From Paludibaculum fermentans_A (GTDB taxonomy: Bacteria > Acidobacteriota > Terriglobia > Bryobacterales > Bryobacteraceae), in assembly GCF_051172195.1 (NCBI RefSeq), contig NZ_JBPJAQ010000001.1, positions 4,092,001 through 4,156,000 on the forward strand: DNA of 64,000 nucleotides, written 5' to 3'. Shown piece after piece: positions 27,288-35,871 of the stretch (the stretch's first letter is position 1; each line of letters begins with the position of its first letter). A program made the position numbers and the translations under genes. The notes below the pieces were generated by a model. It was not told the origin of the DNA, ran no database searches, and was given only the letters and a program-made list of their open reading frames with translations.

Positions 27288-28280
27288 TCAATTCCCCTGG
27301 GGCCGGTTGACGTTGTGGACGAGGATCGTAGTTGCGGCCCAGTTGACCGACCCGCTGGCGGCTCCGATGCGGTCACTGGGCCCGCCGCTGATGAGGAATC
27401 CTCCGAGTCCGCTGGCTAGATCGGAAAGGGCCGGGCCGCTGCCGACGATGGTTTGAGTGAGGGCAGTGAAGAGCCGCTGGACTCCGGTCTCGCTGGGGGC
27501 GGCCGCGGCGCTGCGTGTGGTTAGGATGCTGCCAGCCGCGGCTCGGCCGCTAAATCCGGCGATTCGCATTTCATTGAGAAGAGCCTCGCACCCGCCGCGA
27601 GCCAGGGTGGTCCGAATGGCGGCGTTGATGGCCTGGGCGGTGTAAGCCGAGTTGATTGCGGCCAGGCCGCCCCTGAGTTGGAGGAGATGGACTATCCCCT
27701 GCGCCCCTCCCACCAGGCCCGATCCCACGCCGATCGCATCCACGAGCAGTGTGGTGGCGACATAGTAGCCGTTGCGGTCCAACCGATAGAGGGAGTCGGA
27801 ATCGGGGTTATTGCCCGCCTGCTGGTACCGCAGGGTTGCATTCACGCAGGAGGCCGCCGAGGCGGCGAAGCCGATCCAGGCCAAGGCTCCGATGCCGGTG
27901 GCGCTGCCGGCGATGGCGATGGCTCCGGAGAGCGCCATTGCGCCGCAGGCAAGTTGCATTCCGGTCAACTCCGCGTTGACACGACTGGCGTTGCGCGTCG
28001 CCCGCTGGACTGCTTCGGCGGCCGGTTGGGGGGTGGCCGGGGCGGGTACGGCCGGGCCTCGTGCGGCGCGCTGGATTACCTGGACGCTCGGCACCGCGCC
28101 CTGGCCCGGCACGCTGACTTCCTCGACGATGACGTACCGGCGTGTGAAGTTCTCGCCGGAGAGCCCCGGGTCCAACACCCGGGACGAGCCATTCGCCTGC
28201 AAGCCGATGATGCAGCCGTTCAGGTCGGGCTGCTGGCGGATGGCGGCAACCGTGCGCCGCAGTGCTTCGGCCGTGATCAT
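27288..28280 (-). CDS. Protein of unknown function with two long hydrophobic, glycine-rich segments
   Basis: ATG at 28280 is preceded by GGAGAACATCG; an earlier in-frame ATG at 28343 lies in non-coding-like sequence. The protein has 330 aa. A soluble N-terminal part (MITAEALRRTVAAIRQQ ... RRYVIVEEVSVPG) is followed by an alanine/proline linker. Next come hydrophobic, Gly/Ala-rich stretches at about 105-148 and 168-200. There is no signal peptide, so it could insert into membranes after synthesis, as some toxins or injected effectors do. That is speculation, and I do not recognise the family. It stands alone. Confidence 0.7.
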   Translation of the reverse strand: MITAEALRRTVAAIRQQPDLNGCIIGLQANGSSRVLDPGLSGENFTRRYVIVEEVSVPGQGAVPSVQVIQRAARGPAVPAPATPQPAAEAVQRATRNASRVNAELTGMQLACGAMALSGAIAIAGSATGIGALAWIGFAASAASCVNATLRYQQAGNNPDSDSLYRLDRNGYYVATTLLVDAIGVGSGLVGGAQGIVHLLQLRGGLAAINSAYTAQAINAAIRTTLARGGCEALLNEMRIAGFSGRAAAGSILTTRSAAAAPSETGVQRLFTALTQTIVGSGPALSDLASGLGGFLISGGPSDRIGAASGSVNWAATTILVHNVNRPQGN

Positions 28281-28494
28281 TCGATGTTCTCCTGTTTGTA
28301 CCCGGTTAGATTTTCTGAGCCCGAAACGGCCGGCCTGATGCAACGGAGGCTGCCGGCACGGGCCGAGCGAGTTGGGGACCGCTCCAGGCGGCGGTGGGTT
28401 CGAGTTCGATTGTGTTAGGTAACGCCGCCGGCGCAGGAGTGTCCTGAGGTTAACGGGTGGGTAAGTTACGGTACTCGCGATGCAAATAAAGGGG

Positions 28495-29623
28495 TTAGAA
28501 CGGCAGCCCGGTTGTCTTTAAGACGGCCGCGAAATGGGGATCGGCGCGCAGCGGCGCGAACAGCGGGTCGACTGCGAGATAGAGGACGTTAGCGCCGTGC
28601 TCGTGACTCTGCTGGATGGCTGCGGCGCGGGCCTCGGGCAGGCGGTCCTGGCCCAGGTAGAGGAGGCACATCGCGCCCGGAGGCACGTACCCGGTGCGGC
28701 CGACGTCTTTGAAGTGGCGTTCGATTCCGGCGGCGCCGTCAGAGCGCCCGGCGCGACCGTAGGCGTAGGCGAGGAATCCCAGTTGGGCAGGACTCTGGCT
28801 GAGCAGACGGGACGGATCCGGCATCAACTTCTCCATCATGGAGACGACCTCCGCCGCATGTCCGGCATGGATAGCGGCAATTGCGATGCCCCCGCCAAAG
28901 GCGGGCGAAGCCGGCTGAGCCTCCTGGAGTTTGCGAAGCTCGGCCACGGCGAGGTCGGCCTGCCCCCGGAAGATGTGGACCCAGGGGGTGCAGAATGCGG
29001 TATGAGCGGACAAGGGGTCGGGGTCGAGGGCGATGCGGCATTCGGCCAGTGCCTCGTCGAAGCGGCGCAGGGGGAGGAGTACGCTAAGGGCCAGGCCGAC
29101 GTGGGCGGCGGGCTCGGAAGGGGACCAGATTCGAAGCAGTCCGGCGAGTCCGAGGATGACCACTGCCGCTAAGGCCACGGTGGAGGCGATCAGAATCCAG
29201 CGCGGTTTGGGCGCTGGAGAGACGGCCGGGCTGGCTTCGGCGACTGGCAGGCGCAACACAAACCTGGGGACATAGGTCCCCTTTGGAATCTCTATGATGA
29301 CGGGCGACTCGATCCCCTCGCCGGTGTAGTAGTCCTTAAGGCGTGCGCGGAGCTTTCCGGCCTCCACGCGGACGATGGGATCGGTGCGCGGGTCGAAATC
29401 CACCCTGCGGTCGAAGACTTCGGCGCCGAGGACGGACTCCTTGATAGAGTCCTGTGCGCCGGCGAGAGTCTGCTGTACGCAGAACTCGAGAAAACGGCTG
29501 GAGCGGTTGGCGTTGGTGAAGGGTGCGCTGGCGAGAATTGCCGCCAGTTGCGAGCGGACATCGTCTTCCGTGGGGGCAACCTTCGGTGGTTCGGTGGGGC
29601 CGCTCGGCTCTGGCGAGGCTCAT
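28495..29623 (-). pseudogene. Degraded winged-helix / TPR regulator-like gene lacking its TolB-like middle
   Basis: The N-terminal domain is intact in sequence: DVRSQLAAILASAPFTNANR, SSRFLEFCVQQTLAG, EVFDRR, DPIVRVEAGKLRARLKDYY and PKGTYVPRF. This is the winged-helix-like block found ahead of TolB/TPR proteins in Solibacter-type genomes. One transmembrane helix (ILIASTVALAAVVILGLAGL) follows. The protein then jumps directly into TPR-like helices, so the ~150-residue TolB-like part seems deleted. The only plausible start, ATG at 29623, is one base out of frame, and the frame ahead of the conserved block is closed by a stop. GTG at 29403 would remove half of the domain. I read it as a decaying gene. 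Confidence 0.6.
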
Positions 29624-29687
29624 GGATAGCCCAGCACCCGGAGCGTTCGAGGCAGCCAGTAGAATGTTTCGAGGAACTGGGCTTTGC

Positions 29688-29993
29688 ATGACAACCCGGC
29701 TGGTGTTGACGCGATCGCAGATTCTGAGCTTCCGGCGGCGGGTGAACGCGCTGGACGAACGGCTGCCGGAGGGCGAGCAGTCGCTGCGGACGGCCGCCTG
29801 GGCGGGGCTGCAGGATTCGGTGCCGCGGGCGGCGCAGCTTTCAATACATGCCCGCGCAGCGGAGACGAGTCCTGGCAGTTGGGAGCACCCGTCGCTGGTG
29901 CAGTTGTGGGGTCCGCGGTTCAACGACTACGTGGTGGCGGCGAGGGACCTGGCGGTGTTCTCGCTGGGACGCCTGCCGGCTAGCCTATGGTGA
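29688..29993 (+). pseudogene. Truncated paralogue of the AlkZ-like winged-helix gene
   Basis: ATG at 29688 (with GAGGA upstream) opens 101 codons whose first ~98 closely match the start of the protein at 17878. Shared blocks are LTRSQILSFRRRVNALDERL, AAWAGLQDSVPRAA, HPSLVQLWGPRF and VVAARDLAVFSLGRLP. The match then breaks off at a TGA (29991-29993). The remaining ~245 codons, with the second winged helix, are absent. It is part of a duplicated segment whose other end is the broken GNAT copy just downstream. Confidence 0.78.
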
Positions 29994-30030
29994 GCCGGCA
30001 GTGCAGACTGCCTAAGCCTCAGGTGCCCCC

Positions 30031-30526
30031 ACGATTCCTTTGATTGAAACAGACCGGCTGCGATTGCGCGGCCATCGCATGGAGGATTTCCTCCCCTCCG
30101 CCGCTATGTGGGCGATGCCGGAGTGACGCGGTTTATCGGGGGCCGGCCGTTCTCGGAAGAAGAGACCTGGGCGCGGTGCCTGCGCTACGCCGGCTCTACT
30201 GGATGATTGAGGAACGAGCGACCGGGCGTTTTCTCGGCGAGGTTGGCTTCGCCGACTTCAAACGGGAGGTCGAGCGCTCGATCCAGGGGATTCCGGAGCT
30301 GGGCTGGGTCCTGGCGCCCGAGGCGCAGGGGAAAGGGTTCGCCACTGAGGCGGCACGGGCCGCGTTGGCGTGGTGCGACGTGCACCTGAAAGCCGGGCGG
30401 ACCGTGTGCCTGATCGACCCTGAGAACGCTGCGTCCGTTCGTGTGGCGGAGAAGTGCGGATTCCAGATGTACTGCCGGACGACGTACAAGGGGCACGCCA
30501 GCGTGATGTACGAGAGGAAGCCTTGA
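30031..30526 (+). pseudogene. Frameshifted paralogue of the RimJ-type GNAT acetyltransferase gene
   Basis: This stretch aligns with 19825-20343. The start codon is changed from ATG to ACG (30031-30033). A single base is missing near 30114 (GTGGGCGATGCC against GTGGGCGGACCCC) and about 22 bases are missing near 30195 (between GCTACGCCGG and CTCTACTGG). The two lesions do not restore the frame. The 3' half still encodes ATGRFLGEVGFADFKRE, EAQGKGFATEAARAAL and ENAASVRVAEKCGFQ. A frame from 30044 covers only this part and lacks the N-terminal half of the domain. Confidence 0.8.
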
Positions 30527-30705
30527 CGGCTTTCCGGCTCCGGCACGCCCTCTTCAGGGGATCAGAGCCGGTGCCAATTTCACCGTTTCAGATCCGATAT
30601 AACTAAACTGCTGTCTTGCGGCATCAGTTCCTCCCACCGCCGAGAGCGGGGCCGGGCGACTGGCGTCGCTTCGGTGGAATGGCTGCGGCCGGGAGGTTGA
30701 GTCCG

Positions 30706-32958
30706 ATGAACTGGTACCTGGTCCGGGATGGACAACAGTACGGTCCATATGACCGGCAGGCGATGCAGGACATGATCGCGCAAGGCCTGTTGGCGCCTGC
30801 GGATATGGTCTGGGCCGAAGGCTCGCCGAATTGGATTCCGGCCGCCCAGGCGGGTTTCCTATGGCCTTCGCTGGCGCCGCCGGCCGCAATCGCTCCGCCC
30901 GGTAACAGGAAACGGAGGTTTGGCTGTCTTGGCTGCGTGGGCTTGCTGATTCTCATCCCGGTCCTGCTGATCGGTTGCCTGGTGCTCTGGATGAAGTACA
31001 GGGATAGCGGCAACATGGGGCTGGGTTCGGCGGCCACGCTTGCTTCGGCCACCGTGCCCTCGACGGGCGGCTCGATCACGATTGGCCAACCGGGCTCCCC
31101 GCTGAATGGGATGACCGTCAGTGTGAGCGCGGAGGCATATGGCAAGGCTCTCCCGTTCCGGATCCAGTCGACGGCGATCACCAGCCACAAACTGGGCCCG
31201 TTGTTTCATCCGGCCACTCCGCTGATCACGATCGATAACGGTCATGCGTATTCGAACGATCCGATGGTGGTGAAGATTCCGGTGAACATCGCCCGGGACG
31301 AGTTTGCGCTGGGGTTCTACTACGACCGCAAGACGGGGCGGTTGGAAGGACTCCCACTGATTGGCGAGGACGCGCAGTCGATCACCATTCTCACCAGGCA
31401 CTTCTCTGATCTCGTGATCAGCAAGGCGAAGAAGGCGGAGATCGTGAGGGGGCTACCCGCCGCCAGCGGCTACCTGCCGGGTGTCGACGACTGGCAATTC
31501 ACGAACTTCGGATCGTGGCTGGCACCGGCCGGACACTGCGCAGGCCAGTCGATCACTTCGATGTGGTACTACCTCGAGAAAAAGCAGGCCGCTGGAGAAC
31601 GGGCGCTGTACGGCCGCTACGACAACAACGACTATGGCATGGGCACCATCCAACTGCAGGAGGACGACTCGTGGGGCTACCGGTTTGCCTCGATGGTTCA
31701 AACCGAACTCGACTGGGACAGCCTCAGCCGGAGGATTGTCCGGAAGATCAACGGTTTCCCTACCGGCTTGACGTGGTTTGCCTTCGCGTATTCGATTCAA
31801 TTGACGGGAGAACCGCAGTACATCGAGATCTGGGGGCAGACGACTGATCCTAAGGGGAAGTCGGTGGAAGCGGGCCATGCGATGGTCGTCTACAAAGCGG
31901 ATGCCACGGGGTTGTCCATCGCCGACCCGAACTACCACGGCAACGAGCAACGCAGGATCACTCTCACGAACGGTGAGCTGCTGCCATACAACTCCGGCCT
32001 GAACAGGGCCGAAATCGACAAGGGTAACGGCATCAGCTTCCCGATCCTGCTCTATATCGGCAAGACGGCGATAGCCGATTGGGGGAAGGTGGGCGCGCGC
32101 TATGCGGAGATCGCCGCGGGCACCATCGGCAATGACAAGTTCCCGAAGTGGAAAGTGCGGTATCTGATCCAGGAAGGCGCGGAGAAGAAGTGGCCGGAAG
32201 TCCCGAAGGTGATCAAGACCGATGAGCCTACGACCATGTTGCCGGGCGCGGGGTTGAAAGGGATGCTCCGGTTCGAGGTCAAGTTTCCTTATACGACTGG
32301 ATCGGCAGAGTATCGGGTCGACCTGTTCAAGGACACGACCGTGTTAGCCAACGGGTCGTTCGACGGGCACGGCGAGTACTATTACAACTTCAGGCTGGAC
32401 AAGGGAGTGAACAACATCGGCTTCTACTACTACAAGGTGGATGCCGACGGTAACGCGCAGTACGTCGATTTCAAGCGAGTGCGGATTCTATACGGGGATG
32501 ACGACTTGAGCGGGACGTGGAACGGAGAGATGACGGTGAGAGGCACCGAGGTTTTCCGAAAGCACATTGAAGATATGGTCGTCATCGTCCTGAGGGCGTT
32601 TCTGCCGGATCGCAGCGAAGCGGACCTGCGCGGCGCGGCGGCAGCCTCAATCACGATGAACGTAGAGACGAATCCCTTCTCGTTCGTGCTCACGAAGAGG
32701 GCGCAGGAGGAGGGTAAGTATGACTTCTCGATGGAGTACCGCGACAAGGAAGGCCGGCGTTATGGCAGTACGGGGATTGCTACATATAAGGACGGTGTAC
32801 TGACCTGGCGCGCGAAAGCAGAAGACCGCTCCACCGCCGACTACCAGGGTAACCTCCTGGGCAAAGAAGTATTGAAGGGGACTATCGATATCAACGCCTG
32901 GGGCGTGATGCCGAACGCCGCGACGAGCGAATGGCATGCCCAGAGAGCCAAACGCTGA
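30706..32958 (+). CDS. GYF_2-domain membrane protein with a papain-like cysteine peptidase domain
   Basis: ATG at 30706 follows GGGAGG. The protein has 750 aa. Residues 1-50 are a GYF_2 (DUF4339) domain (MNWYLVRDGQQYGPY ... WAEGSPNWIPA). A transmembrane helix lies at 77-97. A beta-sandwich follows at about 120-240 and ends in TRHFSDLVIS. A C39/papain-like segment carries C278 (PAGHCAGQS), H391 (VEAGHAMVVY) and D407 (IADPNYHG). The last 250 residues look like two beta domains (from about 520). GYF_2 binds proline-rich partners in the cytoplasm, while the long C-terminal part should be outside. I infer a surface or periplasmic peptidase; catalysis is not certain. Confidence 0.83.
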   Translation: MNWYLVRDGQQYGPYDRQAMQDMIAQGLLAPADMVWAEGSPNWIPAAQAGFLWPSLAPPAAIAPPGNRKRRFGCLGCVGLLILIPVLLIGCLVLWMKYRDSGNMGLGSAATLASATVPSTGGSITIGQPGSPLNGMTVSVSAEAYGKALPFRIQSTAITSHKLGPLFHPATPLITIDNGHAYSNDPMVVKIPVNIARDEFALGFYYDRKTGRLEGLPLIGEDAQSITILTRHFSDLVISKAKKAEIVRGLPAASGYLPGVDDWQFTNFGSWLAPAGHCAGQSITSMWYYLEKKQAAGERALYGRYDNNDYGMGTIQLQEDDSWGYRFASMVQTELDWDSLSRRIVRKINGFPTGLTWFAFAYSIQLTGEPQYIEIWGQTTDPKGKSVEAGHAMVVYKADATGLSIADPNYHGNEQRRITLTNGELLPYNSGLNRAEIDKGNGISFPILLYIGKTAIADWGKVGARYAEIAAGTIGNDKFPKWKVRYLIQEGAEKKWPEVPKVIKTDEPTTMLPGAGLKGMLRFEVKFPYTTGSAEYRVDLFKDTTVLANGSFDGHGEYYYNFRLDKGVNNIGFYYYKVDADGNAQYVDFKRVRILYGDDDLSGTWNGEMTVRGTEVFRKHIEDMVVIVLRAFLPDRSEADLRGAAAASITMNVETNPFSFVLTKRAQEEGKYDFSMEYRDKEGRRYGSTGIATYKDGVLTWRAKAEDRSTADYQGNLLGKEVLKGTIDINAWGVMPNAATSEWHAQRAKR

Positions 32959-32984
32959 ACTGCACTGCCGAAGCAAAAGGCAAT

Positions 32985-33003
32985 GCCGGCCGCCCTGGCC
33001 GGT
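32985..33003. terminator. Hairpin between two convergent genes
   Basis: GCCGGCC (32985-32991) pairs with GGCCGGT (32997-33003) around GCCCT. It lies between the stop codons of the convergent genes at 32958 and 33005, so it could end both transcripts. There is no T-run on either side. Confidence 0.35.
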
Positions 33004-33004
33004 G

Positions 33005-33202
33005 CTAACCCTCGCTTTTCGCGAATTGCTTTCGAAACATCGCCAGCTGATCACTGGTTGGAGGCCAGTCAGTGTCGCAAGTATTGCAGTGGAATACGAG
33101 CGCACCTGACTTCAACGCCTCCTCGAATTCCTCCTGACGGAAGGTAACGGTCTGGTTGTGGTTGTTCGGACAAACCACTTCAAAGTCCAAGCGGTCGCTC
33201 AT
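33005..33202 (-). CDS. Small zinc-ribbon-like protein
   Basis: The protein has 65 aa: MSDRLDFEVVCPNNHNQTVT, then FHCNTCDTDWPPTS. The cysteines in VVCPNNHN and HCNTC could make a four-ligand zinc site (C, H, C, C). It is too small for a catalytic domain and is probably a regulator or adaptor. GGAGGA lies just before the ATG at 33202 (read on the minus strand as CAGGAGGACTC). Its function is unknown. Confidence 0.75.
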   Translation of the reverse strand: MSDRLDFEVVCPNNHNQTVTFRQEEFEEALKSGALVFHCNTCDTDWPPTSDQLAMFRKQFAKSEG

Positions 33203-33325
33203 GAGTCCTCCTGCTGAATCTGAATCGCGGCGGTCTGTTGCGTTTCCTCGGAGAATCCTGACGCGCGGAAACCTGAACTACGGCGCCCAGGGAAGTTGCC
33301 CCTGCCCGATCGTAGCGCACTCCTG

Positions 33326-33376
33326 TCGCGCCCTGGGCTCGCAAGCCCTTGCCGCGCGGCTAGCGGGACTTCTGCC
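33326..33376 (-). repeat. 51-bp repeat shared with the left end of the MITE-like element
   Basis: The reverse complement is identical to 1753-1803 except for one base (GGCAGAAG against GGCGGAAG). It includes GTCCCGCTAGCCGCGCGGCA and the self-complementary GGGCTTGCGAGCCC. It lies in the spacer upstream of the ynb-like operon. Confidence 0.7.
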
Positions 33377-33456
33377 AAAGACGGTTCGCCAGGATTTAAG
33401 ACTTGTTGGTGGATCGCGTTTCCCCCTTTCTTTGAACGCTTGGGTACACTTAGCTG

Positions 33457-34092
33457 GTGCCGAGCATTTATTCGCTTAAGCCGCGGTTTCAAGGCCTGCT
33501 TCGACCGCTCGCACGATCCCTCGCCCGCTGCGGTGTTACCGCCAACCACGTCACTGTCACCGCCTGTGCTCTCTCCGTTGGGCTGGGGCTGCTGCTGACG
33601 GTCAGAATCCACGATCGCGCCCTCTTCCTGGTGGTGCCCGGCTTCCTGTTTGTGCGGATGGCGCTCAACGCCATCGATGGGATGCTGGCCCGGGAATTTG
33701 GGCAGAAGTCGGATCTGGGTGCTTACCTGAATGAACTGACCGACGTGGTTTCGGATGCATTCCTCATTCTTCCTTTTGCCTATCTGCCGGAATTGGAGCC
33801 GCTTTGGATTGGCGCGGTCATCTGGCTTGCCGCCGTTTCCGAAATGGCGGGGACCGTGGCGGTGATGACAGGGGCGGGGCGGCGATATGACGGGCCGATG
33901 GGGAAGAGCGACCGGGCTTTCGTGTTTGGAGCACTGGCGCTTTGGATTGGCCTTGGCGGAGCTGTGCCTGGTTGGTTGGGTTGGGGGTTTCCCCGGTTGC
34001 TTGGCTTGCTGCTGGCGGTTACCATCGTGAATCGAGTATTGGGCGGGTTGGCCGAGAGGAAGGCCAGCCAGCAGGAGAAGGGCGTTTCGTAG
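33457..34092 (+). CDS. ynbA: CDP-alcohol phosphatidyltransferase, YnbA-like
   Basis: The protein has 211 aa with about six membrane helices. The family signature D-G-x2-A-R-x8-G-x3-D-x3-D reads D74-G-ML-AR-x8-G88-AYL-N92-ELT-D96, so the second aspartate is asparagine. E. coli YnbA, as I recall it, also has LNE at this point, so this appears to mark the subfamily rather than a defect. The enzyme should attach an alcohol to a CDP-activated lipid. GTG at 33457 is the only sensible start and aligns with YnbA (PSIYSLKPRFQ against TLYQIKPLFQ). It is the first gene of an operon whose products supply and process such lipids. Confidence 0.92.
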   Translation: MPSIYSLKPRFQGLLRPLARSLARCGVTANHVTVTACALSVGLGLLLTVRIHDRALFLVVPGFLFVRMALNAIDGMLAREFGQKSDLGAYLNELTDVVSDAFLILPFAYLPELEPLWIGAVIWLAAVSEMAGTVAVMTGAGRRYDGPMGKSDRAFVFGALALWIGLGGAVPGWLGWGFPRLLGLLLAVTIVNRVLGGLAERKASQQEKGVS

Positions 34093-34101
34093 TCAGACTT
34101 T

Positions 34102-35871
34102 ATGCGTATTCCGGAAGAGCGTTATTTCACTACCAGTGATGGTACGCGGCTGTTCTACCGCTACTGGCCGTCCTTACAAGGACCTGCCAAGGAGGCGGTG
34201 GTTTTGTTTCATCGCGGCCACGAGCATTCGGGCCGGCTGCAGCATGTTGTGGATGAGCTGGAAATGCCGTCGACGGCAATGTTTGCGTGGGATGCGCGCG
34301 GGCATGGCCGATCTGTGGAGTCCGCCGCGAGCACACCGGGCAACGGGCATGTCCCGACGATGGGCATGCTGGTCAAAGACGTGGATGTGTTCGTGCGGCA
34401 CATTTGCGGCGAGTTTGGGCTCGCCGTGGAAGACATAGCGCTGCTGGGACAGAGCGTCGGCAGCGTGCTGGCCGCGGCTTGGGTACATGACTATGCTCCG
34501 CCGATCCGGTGCATGGTGCTGGCAGCACCGGCCTTCAGTGTGAAACTGTACGTGCCGCTGGCGCGACAGGCCCTGGGGCTGTTCCACCAGTTGTTCGGCA
34601 ACTTCCACGTCAATTCCTATGTGAAGCCGAGCGCGCTGACACATGATCCGGAGCGAATCGCTTCTTATAAGGCGGATCCGTTGATCCGGCGGCCGATTTC
34701 CGTCAACATCCTGCTCGCGCTATACAGCACAGCGGACCGGCTGATTGAGGATGCGGCGGCGATCCAGGTGCCGACGCAGGTCCTGATCTCCGGGGCCGAC
34801 TTCGTGGTGCACCACAAACCGCAGCACCAGTTCTATGAGCGGCTGGGGTCGAAGGTCAAAGAGGTGCACGTTTTCGAAGGGTTCTATCACGACACGCTGG
34901 GGGAACGGGACCGGGCTCCGGCGATTGCGAAGGCGCGGGGTTTCCTGCAGAAGTGCTTTGCGGAGGCTCCGCCCCGGACTTCGCTGATTGGGGCTGACAG
35001 GGCCGGGTATACGAAGGACGAGTATGAGCGGCTTCGCCAGCCATTGCCCGCGCTGCATCCGAAGGCCCTGAATTTCGGGCTGACGCGGTTTGGGATGAAG
35101 ACGGGCGGGCGGTTGTCGGACGGCATCCGACTGGGGCTGGAGACCGGCTTCGATTCCGGCAGCACGCTGGATTACATCTACCGCAACAAGGCTGCCGGCA
35201 TCACCCCGTTGGGCACACTGATCGACTGGTTCTACCTGAACGCGATCGGATGGCGCGGCATCCGGGTGAGGAAGGCGCACATAGAACAACTGCTGCGCGG
35301 AGCGATTGCGTCGCTGCAGGCCAGCGGGCAGCCCGTGCGAATTGCGGACATTGCGGCAGGGCACGGGCGGTATGTACTGGAGGCGATTGAGGCACTGGCG
35401 GCGAAACCGGAGCATATTCTACTGCGCGACTTCAGCGAGTTGAACGTCACGCAGGGTAGGGAACTGATCCAGAAGAAGGGTCTGGCCGGAATCGCGCAGT
35501 TTGAGAAGGGCGACGCCTTCGACCGGGGCAGTGTGGCGGCTATGGCTCCACGCCCGACGCTGGGGATCGTTTCGGGACTGTACGAATTGTTTCCGGAGAA
35601 TGGGCCGATTCGCGAGTCGCTGGCCGGACTGGCGGAGGCGATCGCTCCAGGAGGATTTCTGATCTATACCGGGCAGCCGTGGCATCCGCAGTTGGAGATG
35701 ATTGCGCGGACCTTGCCGAGCCACCGGAACCACCAGCCGTGGATCATGCGCCGCAGGACCCAGTTGGAGATGGATGAACTGGTGGAGGCGGCCGGGTTCC
35801 GCAAGACAGAGCAACTCACGGACGAATGGGGCATTTTCACGGTTTCGGCCGCGCAAAGGAAGGGTGATTGA
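34102..35871 (+). CDS. ynbC: Two-domain alpha/beta hydrolase - SAM methyltransferase, YnbC-like
   Basis: The protein has 589 aa. Residues 1-285 are a monoglyceride-lipase-type hydrolase: nucleophile S118 in LLGQSVGS, D233 in SGADFVVH, H263 in GFYHDTLGE, with HRGHEHSGR and WDARGHGRS upstream. Residues about 300-589 form a class I methyltransferase with the SAM loop IADIAAGHGRY (412-422) and ASGLYELF-type motif (GIVSGLYELFPENG). The same fusion and length occur in E. coli YnbC. Two lipid-directed activities in one chain suggest trimming of an acyl group followed by methylation, but substrates are unknown. It starts nine bases after ynbA. Confidence 0.92.
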   Translation: MRIPEERYFTTSDGTRLFYRYWPSLQGPAKEAVVLFHRGHEHSGRLQHVVDELEMPSTAMFAWDARGHGRSVESAASTPGNGHVPTMGMLVKDVDVFVRHICGEFGLAVEDIALLGQSVGSVLAAAWVHDYAPPIRCMVLAAPAFSVKLYVPLARQALGLFHQLFGNFHVNSYVKPSALTHDPERIASYKADPLIRRPISVNILLALYSTADRLIEDAAAIQVPTQVLISGADFVVHHKPQHQFYERLGSKVKEVHVFEGFYHDTLGERDRAPAIAKARGFLQKCFAEAPPRTSLIGADRAGYTKDEYERLRQPLPALHPKALNFGLTRFGMKTGGRLSDGIRLGLETGFDSGSTLDYIYRNKAAGITPLGTLIDWFYLNAIGWRGIRVRKAHIEQLLRGAIASLQASGQPVRIADIAAGHGRYVLEAIEALAAKPEHILLRDFSELNVTQGRELIQKKGLAGIAQFEKGDAFDRGSVAAMAPRPTLGIVSGLYELFPENGPIRESLAGLAEAIAPGGFLIYTGQPWHPQLEMIARTLPSHRNHQPWIMRRRTQLEMDELVEAAGFRKTEQLTDEWGIFTVSAAQRKGD

